The notes under the pieces were generated by a model. That model did no database searches. It saw only the letters and a program-made list of their open reading frames with translations, and was not told the DNA's origin. Positions 1 to 5,595 of a DNA stretch of 5,596 nucleotides are shown one piece after another. The stretch is from Planctomycetota bacterium. GTDB taxonomy: Bacteria > Planctomycetota > Phycisphaerae > UBA1845. The translations under genes were made by a program, and so were the position numbers. The DNA lies in assembly GCA_022566435.1 (NCBI GenBank), contig JADFIX010000329.1, positions 1 to 5,596 of the forward strand. Direction: 5' to 3'. Within the stretch, counting starts at the first letter, position 1; each line of letters begins with the position of its first letter.

Positions 1-57
1 TTCGGCTCGAAGAAGCTGGAATGGAGGCGATACGCCAACACGAAATCGGATGATTAG
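1..57 (+). CDS. Possible C-terminal end of a gene starting upstream of the window (partial)
   Basis: Frame 1 is open from the first base and gives an 18-residue basic, hydrophilic tail (FGSKKLEWRRYANTKSDD) ending in TAG at 55-57. Most of its third codon positions are G or C (13 of 18), as expected for coding DNA in a GC-rich genome. Frame 3 is also open for 16 codons to a TGA at 49-51, with a less biased third position, so the choice of frame is a judgement. The product cannot be identified from so short a piece. The stop codon lies inside the first copy of the repeat at 53-76, so the repeat may have supplied the end of the gene. Confidence 0.3.
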   Translation, partial: FGSKKLEWRRYANTKSDD

Positions 58-76
58 CGTCTATTCGCGGTTGATG
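53..76 (+). repeat. Short copy of a 10-bp-unit modular repeat
   Basis: The 17 bases ATTAGCGTCTATTCGCG at 53-69 recur exactly at 130-146. In both places the sequence GTTGATG follows, but the second copy has one additional 10-bp unit (TTCATTCGCG, 147-156) before it. This short copy therefore differs from the other by loss or gain of exactly one unit. Confidence 0.75.
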
Positions 77-88
77 TAAAGGGCAAGG

Positions 89-159
89 AACCGCTAATGA
101 ACGCCAATGAACGCGAATCCGGTAAAGACATTAGCGTCTATTCGCGTTCATTCGCGGTT
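89..159. repeat. 30-bp imperfect inverted repeat made of ~10-bp units
   Basis: The left arm at 89-118 and the reverse complement of the right arm at 130-159 match at 25 of 30 positions, with an 11-base spacer (119-129). Each arm is itself about three units of roughly ten bases of the form AACGCNAATG, so the structure is both tandem and palindromic. As RNA or single-stranded DNA it could form a long stem-loop. Similar CGCGAATGAACGCG-type intergenic repeats are, from memory, dispersed in many environmental bacterial genomes, but I know of no assigned function. It lies just upstream of the methyltransferase remnant, where it may mark a rearrangement point. Confidence 0.7.
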
Positions 160-239
160 GATGGATGCTGCGTTGTCGGAGCGGCTTCGGCGGATGGTCG
201 TAGTCGGGCCTTGTCATGCGACCGCCCTCACTGCATGAT

Positions 240-253
240 GTCCGCTAACGGAC
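240..253. other. Small perfect inverted repeat in the spacer upstream of the methyltransferase remnant
   Basis: GTCCG at 240-244 and CGGAC at 249-253 flank the four bases CTAA. It is the only clear small palindrome between the modular repeat and the reading frame starting at 324. It could be an operator half-site pair or chance. It is not followed by a T-run, so it is not a terminator. The rest of 164-323 shows nothing recognisable. Confidence 0.2.
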
Positions 254-323
254 GACACGGTGGCCTCGTATCGCCCGACGGCATCTCGGAATCCGGTTCG
301 ATTGTGATGGGAGCACGCGGCAC

Positions 324-520
324 GTGGCAAAGCGATCGGTCAAGAACAAGACGACGACACGGAAAAAGCCGGCGGCCAAGAAGCCCATCGAGTCCTACGA
401 CCACAAGGACAAGAAGCGGGCCGACAACCCCCCCGTTGGGCTGGTCACGCCGGACACGGACCCGGCAAGCGCAGTTACCGCCAGGGCATCGAGAGCTTGA
501 GGACGGTGGAGGTGGTGTGA
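324..520 (+). pseudogene. Remnant of a type III/Mod-like adenine-specific DNA methyltransferase (N-terminus joined to C-terminus)
   Basis: Reading from GTG at 324 gives a Lys/Arg-rich start (MAKRSVKNKTTTRKK), then PIESYDHKDKKRADNPPVGL and VTPDTDP. I recognise this as the N-terminus of a family of site-specific adenine DNA methyltransferases of the Mod/YhdJ kind, whose members carry an ESYxHKdKxRaNNPPVGLVTPxTDP segment before the catalytic domain. In-frame translation then meets a TGA at 498-500. From about 464 the next frame reads GKRSYRQGIESLRTVEVV and stops at 518-520. The final GIESLRTVEVV resembles the very end of the same proteins. The whole catalytic body (SAM-binding FxGxG and DPPY motifs, several hundred residues) is absent. 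The simplest reading is an internal deletion that left both ends and also shifted the frame. A GGGAG sequence at 309-313 could be the old ribosome-binding site. The N-terminal assignment is fairly firm, the C-terminal one is tentative, and both come from memory of the family. Confidence 0.6.
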
Positions 521-636
521 TTGGTGAAACGCGCAAAGCGCAGCGGCCCGGAGTTACTATCTCCGGGGGGCAGCTAGAATCTTCGTTAGGAAGTATCGGT
601 CGATTCGTCAAGACGGAATCAGAAAAAGAGGCAGAT

Positions 637-846
637 TTGGCTGAAAAGCAGCAGCTTGCCACGTACATCGACGGTTTCAACCTTTACTTCGCCCTGCGGA
701 AGAATAGGATCCGTATGTACTACTTGCTCACTCTGCTCATTCTCCGCGTGGCAATGGACAAAGTCCACCGGGCCGACCACACCTGGAATGTCCGCCTGAT
801 CGAGAAAGACTTCCACCGGCTCATGCTCGATGTGGAGGATGCGTAA
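637..846 (+). pseudogene. Truncated NYN-domain (PIN-like nuclease) protein fused to unrelated sequence
   Basis: The best start is TTG at 637, preceded by AAAGAGG at 625-631 at suitable spacing, giving 69 residues. Residues 8-21, ATYIDGFNLYFALR, are the signature first strand of NYN domains, with the first catalytic Asp (D12) in the IDGFN motif. NYN domains are metal-dependent PIN-like RNases that need further acidic residues spread over about 150 residues. These are missing here. After residue 21 the protein continues with a hydrophobic stretch (MYYLLTLLILRVAM, 27-40) and a charged tail ending FHRLMLDVEDA that I do not recognise. The tail could be the end of another gene joined by deletion. 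The TAA stop (844-846) overlaps the ribosome-binding site of the ATPase gene and ends 9 bp before its ATG, so the ORF could still be transcribed and translationally coupled to it. A catalytically active nuclease is unlikely. A short functional leader or small protein cannot be excluded. Confidence 0.5.
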
Positions 847-849
847 GGA
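845..849 (+). promoter_or_regulatory. Ribosome-binding site of the ATPase gene
   Basis: AAGGA sits six bases before the ATG at 856 and overlaps the TAA of the upstream truncated ORF. It supports 856 as the start of the ATPase and makes translational coupling to the upstream ORF possible. Confidence 0.6.
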
Positions 850-855
850 CGAATC

Positions 856-1995
856 ATGGACAGAAACAAACTCAGGACAATCAAGCTCAAAGGCTACAAA
901 TCCTTCCGGAACACCGAGGTTCACTTCAGCGATGTGACTGTTCTGCTTGGAGCCAACGGCGCCGGTAAGAGCAATCTGGTGTCGTTCTTCCGGATGTTGA
1001 ACTTCGTCAGCACCGGCGCATTGCAAGACTACATCGGTCGCAACGGTGGCTCCGATTCGCTTCTGCATTACGGTCGCAAAACGACAACACAGATTGAGGC
1101 GGAGGTCGAGTTTGATGGGTCTGGCTCCAGGACGTACTACAAAATGAGGCTTGCGGACGCGGCTCCTGATACGCTGATTTTCACAGACGAGCGCGCCACG
1201 CTGATTTTCACCGACGAGCGCGCCGTTTTCGACCAGAGAGGATGTCCCCGGCCACAGGATATTGCGCTCGGTGCGGGCCATAAGGAGAGCGAACTGAAGA
1301 AAAGGGCCGAAACTGAAGAGACCTGTAGAATACTGTTCGGCATGTTGTCGCGCTGCCGAGTCTTTCAATTCCACGACACTTCATCGACCGCCAAGATTCG
1401 CAAGAGTGGGTACACCGAGGATGCCAACTATCTGCGCAGCGACGCGGGAAATCTGGCCGCCTACCTGAGAATGCTGCAAACAACCTACTCGGATTGCTAT
1501 CAACGGATTGTGGACACCGTCGCCCTGGTATTCCCCTCGTTCGGCGACTTCATCTTGCAACCGTCAGCTGGTAGCGACAATTACATTCTCCTCAATTGGA
1601 AGGAACAAGCACACGCCGATTACCTGCTCGGCCCACACCAGCTATCGGATGGGACGCTGCGGTTCATGGCGTTGGCGACGCTGTTCCTTCAGCCTACGGA
1701 AAGGATGCCGAGCGTGATCGTATTGGATGAACCGGAACTGGGATTGCATCCCTATGCGATTAGCGTTCTCGCGGGACTCGTCAAATCCGTGGCCACGGAG
1801 ACACAGGTCATCCTGGCAACACAATCGCCCCGCCTGGTGGATGAATTCGATCCCGGTCAGGTTGTGGTGCTTGAAATCGACAAGAAAGCAGGGACGCAGT
1901 GCAAACAACTCGAAGCGGAGAAGCTCTCCGAATGGCTTGACGAATACTCGATGGGCGAACTGTGGGAGAAGAACATCTTTGGAGGTCGCCCATGA
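856..1995 (+). CDS. ABC/AAA_21-type ATPase, partner of a DUF4276 protein (candidate defence ATPase)
   Basis: This 379-residue protein is a complete RecF/SMC-like P-loop ATPase. The N-terminal strand (residues 7-31, with the LKGYKSFRNTEVHF pattern typical of the family) leads to Walker A GANGAGKS at 32-39. An ABC-signature-like LSDGT lies at 263-267, and Walker B VIVLDEPELGLHP has its catalytic D291/E292. The switch region reads LATQSP at 320-325, with Gln323 where many relatives have His. Residues 100-270 form the lid/insert between the two halves of the ATPase, including a FHDTSSTAKI segment that I recognise from this subfamily. The C-terminus (YSMGELWEKNIFGGRP) is also characteristic of ATPases encoded beside DUF4276 genes. 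The start at 856 has AAGGA six bases upstream. The stop overlaps the next start by 4 bp (ATGA). Known ATPases of this type hydrolyse ATP as dimers and sense or position nucleic acid or a partner effector; that role is inferred here. An in-frame 27-bp duplication repeats residues 106-114 as 115-123. There is no frameshift and all motifs are intact, so the protein is probably functional. Confidence 0.9.
   Translation: MDRNKLRTIKLKGYKSFRNTEVHFSDVTVLLGANGAGKSNLVSFFRMLNFVSTGALQDYIGRNGGSDSLLHYGRKTTTQIEAEVEFDGSGSRTYYKMRLADAAPDTLIFTDERATLIFTDERAVFDQRGCPRPQDIALGAGHKESELKKRAETEETCRILFGMLSRCRVFQFHDTSSTAKIRKSGYTEDANYLRSDAGNLAAYLRMLQTTYSDCYQRIVDTVALVFPSFGDFILQPSAGSDNYILLNWKEQAHADYLLGPHQLSDGTLRFMALATLFLQPTERMPSVIVLDEPELGLHPYAISVLAGLVKSVATETQVILATQSPRLVDEFDPGQVVVLEIDKKAGTQCKQLEAEKLSEWLDEYSMGELWEKNIFGGRP
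1171..1224 (+). repeat. 27-bp in-frame tandem duplication inside the ATPase gene
   Basis: Bases 1171-1197 and 1198-1224 are identical except for A1185 versus C1212, a synonymous Thr codon change (ACA/ACC). The two copies encode the nine residues TLIFTDERA twice in a row. Relatives, as I remember them, have a single LIFxDE strand here, so this is an insertion of nine residues in the lid region. Near-identity at the DNA level suggests a recent origin by slippage or unequal exchange. Confidence 0.95.
1981..1985 (+). promoter_or_regulatory. Ribosome-binding site that fixes the DUF4276 start at 1992
   Basis: GGAGG lies inside the last codons of the ATPase gene, six bases before ATG at 1992. The in-frame ATG at 1962 has no comparable site and would add ten residues (MGELWEKNIF...) that merely shadow the ATPase tail. 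The 1992 start gives the classic ATGA overlap with the ATPase stop, implying translational coupling. Confidence 0.8.
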
Positions 1996-2675
1996 CGGTT
2001 CGCGTGCTTGCCTTTGTGGAAGGCCAGACGGATGAGAAATTTGGAAGAGAAGTTGTCAGCCCTTCACTTGCCACCCGAAATGTCTTCATTTCCGCTACGA
2101 CGCCCGGCCGGCGTCGCGCGCACGGCGGCGTACCATCTTGGGCTCGCGCCAAGAGAGAGTTGTTGCGGTACCTCAAGGAGGATACAGAGCGATTCGTGAC
2201 GACGATGTTCGACTACTACGGTTTGCCATCCGACTGGCCCGGAAAGAAAGAGTCAAAGCGAGAGACGCGACCCTCAACAAAAGCGGAAATCATCGAGCAA
2301 GCAGTTCACGCTGATGTTTGCGCGACGCTCGGGGAATCGTTCGACGGAGCGAGGTTCCTTCCGTACATCCAGATGCATGAGTTCGAAGCCTTGCTGTTCA
2401 GCGATACAAGGGTTCTGGCCGAATCCGTGCAGCGCTCACAGATCCAAACACGCTTGGATGAGATTATCAAGGAGTGCGGCGAACCGGAGCGCATTGACGA
2501 CGACCCCGAGACCGCACCGTCAAAACGCATTTGCGCCCTGGTGCCTCGTTACCAAAAGGTCCTCCACGGCATCATCGCCGCAAAGCGAATCGGATTGGCG
2601 ACGATGCGTGACCAATGCCCCCACTTCGCGCAGTGGATTGAAGTCTTGGAACAACTTGGCGACCACCAAGACTGA
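1992..2675 (+). CDS. DUF4276 family protein (Toprim-like partner of the ATPase)
   Basis: The protein has 227 residues from ATG 1992, near the usual family length as I recall it. It carries the hallmarks I know for DUF4276. These are an N-terminal strand ending in VEGQTDE (residues 9-15), a G-rich turn GGVPSWARAKRELLRYLK at 45-62, a central MFDYYGLP at 72-79, and the strongly conserved YIQMHEFEALLFSD at 125-138. The C-terminal region reads PRYQKVLHGIIAAKRIGL then CPHFAQWIEVLEQL. Acidic and His residues E10, D14, D74, H129, E130 and E132 are placed like a metal site. The VEGxTD start followed by a later Asp motif resembles Toprim domains of OLD-family nucleases and of AriB in PARIS. That fold assignment is my inference, and the second Asp of a DxD motif is Tyr here. 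No signal peptide or membrane segment is seen, so it should be cytosolic. It is co-translated with the ATPase through the ATGA overlap and is its likely effector or partner. The molecular activity is not known to me. Confidence 0.88.
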   Translation: MTVRVLAFVEGQTDEKFGREVVSPSLATRNVFISATTPGRRRAHGGVPSWARAKRELLRYLKEDTERFVTTMFDYYGLPSDWPGKKESKRETRPSTKAEIIEQAVHADVCATLGESFDGARFLPYIQMHEFEALLFSDTRVLAESVQRSQIQTRLDEIIKECGEPERIDDDPETAPSKRICALVPRYQKVLHGIIAAKRIGLATMRDQCPHFAQWIEVLEQLGDHQD

Positions 2676-2905
2676 TAGCACGGACGGGAACACGACGACC
2701 CAGCAGTGTATCGCCGCCGCACGCCGTCCAACGGATGTGCGCCGACAAGCGGTTTGTCGTGGGCCTCCCGCGTCAAGACCGCCAGTCGATCTGGAACGGG
2801 CGGCTTCGCATATCGCCAATTCACGGATGAAAGGAGGGACGGCGGCAGGTCGGGTACGTTTTGGCGACGCCCCGGGTGCAAAGTCCGACGGCGTCATCAA
2901 CGGCT

Positions 2906-2920
2906 CGGGGGATTGCCCCG
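2906..2920. other. Small GC hairpin between convergent genes
   Basis: CGGGG (2906-2910) and CCCCG (2916-2920) pair around GATTG. It lies between the end of the DUF4276 gene and the end of the minus-strand TPR gene (stop at 2940-2942), where a bidirectional terminator would be expected. No T-run follows on either strand, so it is at best a weak RNA-stabilising hairpin. The rest of the 2676-2939 spacer shows no gene. A second small stem (CGACAA 2743-2748 with TTGTCG 2754-2759) also lacks a T-run. Confidence 0.2.
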
Positions 2921-2939
2921 CTTCAACGTCTCATCACCA

Positions 2940-4931
2940 CTATCGCGCCGAGTCGGCTTTCAATTGCGCTAACGCGCGTTTGGCCTTGGCATTGTTCGGA
3001 TCAACGCGAAGGGCCGCCTCCAAGTGCGAGACGGCTTCGTCGCCCCTTCCCAATTCCACCAGCACGGTTGCCAGGCGAACGTGGACATCCCCGCGAGCGC
3101 GTTCGTTCACGAGCGTCAGGGCTCGCACGAGGTGTTTCCCCGCGTCTTCCCAACGGGCCACGCGCATCAACACCCGGGCAAGATTGATGCGACCCTGAGC
3201 GAACGACGGCGCAGACGCTATACATGACTCATATCGCTCGATCGCCACCGCGTTGCTGCCGCTTTCCGCAGCCAGGTTGCCGAGATTGAAGTGGGCTTTG
3301 TAGTTGGCAGGATCGGCTTCGAGGCACCTGCGGTATGCGCCGGCCGACTCGTTGGAACGGCCCAGTTTTCCCAATACGAGGCCAAGATTCAGTTCGGCGG
3401 ACGCGGACAGGTCCGCGTCCAGTTCGGCCGTACGCCGATAAGAGGCCGCCGCATCCTCGAATCGCCGCAAATTCCGGTACGCCTGACCGAGATTGAAATG
3501 GGCATCGGCAAAGTCGGGGTCGATCGTAATGGCCGTCTCGAGGGCTCGGACCGCGCCGGGCATGTCTGTCGTGGAAGTAGCCACATTTAGAAATCCACGT
3601 GCGTTTTGAGGTCGTTTCGTCGTCACATCCCGCCAAAGCGTCTCGTTGGAAGCATAGACCGCATTCCGCCTGACGGTCAGTATTATCAAACAGGCGACGG
3701 TTGCCGTTACGATAAATGCCGCGGCCAAGCGTAGAATCCACTTGCGTTGCGAAACGACTCGTTCCACGAGCCTGAATATTTCGTGCCCGGTAAGAACAAT
3801 GAGGACGATCACCGCCGCCAGGGGAAGATACATTCGATGCTCGACGAGGGCGTCGCGGATGGGCATGATGCTCGACGTCGGAGACAAAATCAGGAAAAAC
3901 CACGCACAGATGAATCCGATGCGCGGGTGACGGACCAGCGCCCAAACCGTCAACGCCAATAGCCCGACAACGATCGCCGCGAAAGGCGCGACTTCGCCAA
4001 ACGTGTGCGCGAAGGGCCAGGCATAATCGAAGCACAGCGGGTCGGGCCACAGCGCCAACCGAAGGTAGTAAGGGAGCACGCCCAACTCCGTGAGCCCATA
4101 CTGCAGCGGGGTAGCCCCCTTAAACCCCAGCCCGACCGACGTAGAATGCGGCGTGGAGTCCAATACGCCCTGCAAAACGCCGCAAGCGAACAATACGCCG
4201 ATGGTACCGAACAGGCCGCAATACAACATCCACCTGCGTTTCCACGCGGCACCGACAGAGCCCGAAAGAAACGATCGATCGTACAGTAGCACAGCGACCG
4301 GTGCGGTCATCATGACCGCCTTGCCGGCCATCCCCATCGAACATGCCACCACCGCGGCGAAAAACCAAGCGCGACCGCTTCGCGCCGTCGTCCCTCGGAT
4401 CACGAAATATAGGGTCATCAGGTAGAACAACGCCATGAGCGATTCGCCGCGCTGAATGATGTACGTGACCGCCTGCGTGTTGAGCGGATGAACGACCCAC
4501 AAGACCGCTACGATCGTGGCCAGCCAAGTCGATGATCTATTATATCGCGCGCGAAGCGGCGCTAGCATCAACGTCCGCCGGATCACGGCAAACAGCAAGA
4601 GGGCCACCGAAAGATGGATCAGCAAATTGACTAAGTGATAACCCCACACCTCGAAACCGCCGGCGACATAGTTGACGGCCAGCGTGATGTCGACGGTCGG
4701 GCGGCGGCCACCCAACACGGGCCAAACCGCCCATAGGTCCTTGATCCGGCTGCTCGCATGAATATGGGCATGGTCATCGAACACAAATGTTCCTGCGAAG
4801 CTGTTGTAGTAGGCGACGACGCCCGCTACGACGACCAGCAGCGGGTGCCAGGCGATCGACCGATGCGTCGGCGCTGTAGACGGGGCGACCTTCTCCGCAC
4901 CGCGTTTTTTTCGTTTTCGGGATTTTCCCAT
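2940..4931 (-). CDS. TMTC/PMT-like polytopic membrane glycosyltransferase with C-terminal TPR repeats
   Basis: The 663-residue protein starts with a short basic cytosolic tail (MGKSRKRKKRG), then about ten hydrophobic segments spread over residues 30-420. The first luminal/periplasmic loop carries FDDH (51-54), the acidic motif expected of GT-C fold enzymes. Further family marks are HPLNTQAVTYIIQRGESLMA (148-167), LWPDPLCFDYAWP (294-306) and SPTSSIMPIRDALVEHRMYLP split at 350-358 and 359-370. From about 443 to 655 there are some six TPR-type helical pairs, for example FADAHFNLGQAYRNLRRFEDA and ANYKAHFNLGNLAAESGS in their usual 34-residue spacing. This order matches the TMTC family (O-mannosyltransferases in animals) and many bacterial TPR proteins of unknown substrate. 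A role in transferring a lipid-linked sugar to extracytoplasmic protein or glycan is inferred. ATG at 4931 has no clear Shine-Dalgarno. Upstream, a weak TTGATT (5046-5051) and GATGAT (5023-5028), read on the minus strand with 17 bases between them, could be a promoter. It is convergent with the defence-like cassette and probably unrelated to it. Confidence 0.88.
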   Translation of the reverse strand: MGKSRKRKKRGAEKVAPSTAPTHRSIAWHPLLVVVAGVVAYYNSFAGTFVFDDHAHIHASSRIKDLWAVWPVLGGRRPTVDITLAVNYVAGGFEVWGYHLVNLLIHLSVALLLFAVIRRTLMLAPLRARYNRSSTWLATIVAVLWVVHPLNTQAVTYIIQRGESLMALFYLMTLYFVIRGTTARSGRAWFFAAVVACSMGMAGKAVMMTAPVAVLLYDRSFLSGSVGAAWKRRWMLYCGLFGTIGVLFACGVLQGVLDSTPHSTSVGLGFKGATPLQYGLTELGVLPYYLRLALWPDPLCFDYAWPFAHTFGEVAPFAAIVVGLLALTVWALVRHPRIGFICAWFFLILSPTSSIMPIRDALVEHRMYLPLAAVIVLIVLTGHEIFRLVERVVSQRKWILRLAAAFIVTATVACLIILTVRRNAVYASNETLWRDVTTKRPQNARGFLNVATSTTDMPGAVRALETAITIDPDFADAHFNLGQAYRNLRRFEDAAASYRRTAELDADLSASAELNLGLVLGKLGRSNESAGAYRRCLEADPANYKAHFNLGNLAAESGSNAVAIERYESCIASAPSFAQGRINLARVLMRVARWEDAGKHLVRALTLVNERARGDVHVRLATVLVELGRGDEAVSHLEAALRVDPNNAKAKRALAQLKADSAR

Positions 4932-5558
4932 GTCCGAAACTTTTGGAGGTACTCACTGTGAATGTGTTGAATTCCCGTCCGTCACGCGACGCGTCTGCCT
5001 GTTCCGCCCAAGCGTAGAGTCGATCATCGCACCCCCCTGCTTTCGAATCAAGCGATCCGAGAAGACGAGAGAACATACAGCGGTGTCTTTCGGCGACTCC
5101 ACGACTCGATCAACGCGAGTGCTTGCGAATCGGGTTTCGAAATGATTATCCGGCATTCCCGCTCGAGAACTCGGTCGCGTGTCATCGAAAAGTAGCGCGG
5201 GCAAGCGGATATTCATATTCTTCATGGGCCGCCGCGACCGAGACCTTGGGGATCATGGTGGTAGCTTGGGGTAGGATGAGCGAATTCGTGTTTTTGGGAT
5301 TGGACACCGCTGGCAGCTCGTGGCAATCCGAGGCCGCACCATCCACAAGAATGCATCGTCCAAAACCCGGGTATTTGGGCGAAGGCGCTTTCCTAATCAC
5401 CGCTTGGAAGACCGTGCCCGACCCGCACAGCCGTGGCAGACCCTGCAGACCGCCTCTTGCGAAGTCGGAGTGAAATGATGGAATCGTCAGCGGAATTCTA
5501 CCGGACTCTGATTTCTTGCCACTAAGTCGGTATACCAACGTCTCGGGTCCATGCACCG
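4932..5558. other. Long intergenic region with no supportable gene
   Basis: Two reading frames of about 120 codons cross this stretch on opposite strands (5123-5473 plus and 5182-5556 minus). Neither shows a recognisable domain, a convincing ribosome-binding site or a natural residue pattern, and they overlap each other almost fully. The part next to 4931 must contain the promoter and leader of the minus-strand TPR gene. Small features such as CTCG/CGAG arms around 5106-5120 and a doubled GCAGACC (5436-5442 and 5445-5451) look incidental. I see no tRNA, rRNA or CRISPR. The region may be a decayed gene or a long regulatory leader. Confidence 0.5.
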
Positions 5559-5595
5559 AAAAAAAGAAAGTTTTTTTGAAAAAATCTATAAATTT
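5559..5595. other. Abrupt AT-rich tract, A7/T7 hairpin and TATAAA at the window edge
   Basis: Seven A (5559-5565), GAAAG, seven T (5571-5577), then GAAAAAA and TCTATAAATTT follow one another in DNA that is otherwise GC-rich. The A7/T7 arms can pair around GAAAG. TATAAA at 5587-5592 could be a -10-like element or UP-type AT-rich DNA for a gene starting just beyond the window. No coding frame can be judged because the window ends here. Confidence 0.35.

Noticed and set aside
53..163. CRISPR array
   Set aside because: The units are about 10 bp, contiguous and partly inverted, with no unique spacers.
97..636. N-terminal part of the long plus-strand frame that runs from 97 to 846
   Set aside because: It begins inside the inverted repeat, is Ser/Arg/Thr-rich low-complexity sequence, and crosses the methyltransferase remnant out of frame. 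Only the part after about 637 looks like protein.
619..1374. 251-codon minus-strand frame
   Set aside because: It is antisense to the truncated NYN ORF and the ATPase gene, with no domain recognisable. The sense genes have clear motifs and ribosome-binding sites.
2743..2759. CGACAA/TTGTCG hairpin as terminator of the ATPase-DUF4276 operon
   Set aside because: The stem is only six base pairs, it is not followed by a T-run, and it is likely by chance.
2314..3198. 294-codon plus-strand frame spanning the end of DUF4276, the spacer and the end of the TPR gene
   Set aside because: It overlaps two well-supported genes and is rich in Arg/Ser/Thr/Ala, as out-of-frame GC-rich DNA usually is.
3229..4050. 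273-codon minus-strand frame inside the TPR gene
   Set aside because: It is a shadow of the 663-aa gene in another frame, with no family features.
4944..5017. TTTTGGAGG followed by GTG at 4958, a possible small plus-strand ORF
   Set aside because: The site is good by spacing but the ORF has only 19 codons, no recognisable feature, and lies in the leader of the opposite-strand gene.
5123..5556. Two overlapping ~120-codon frames on opposite strands
   Set aside because: Neither has a recognisable domain, a good ribosome-binding site or natural composition. They mutually overlap, so at most one could be real.
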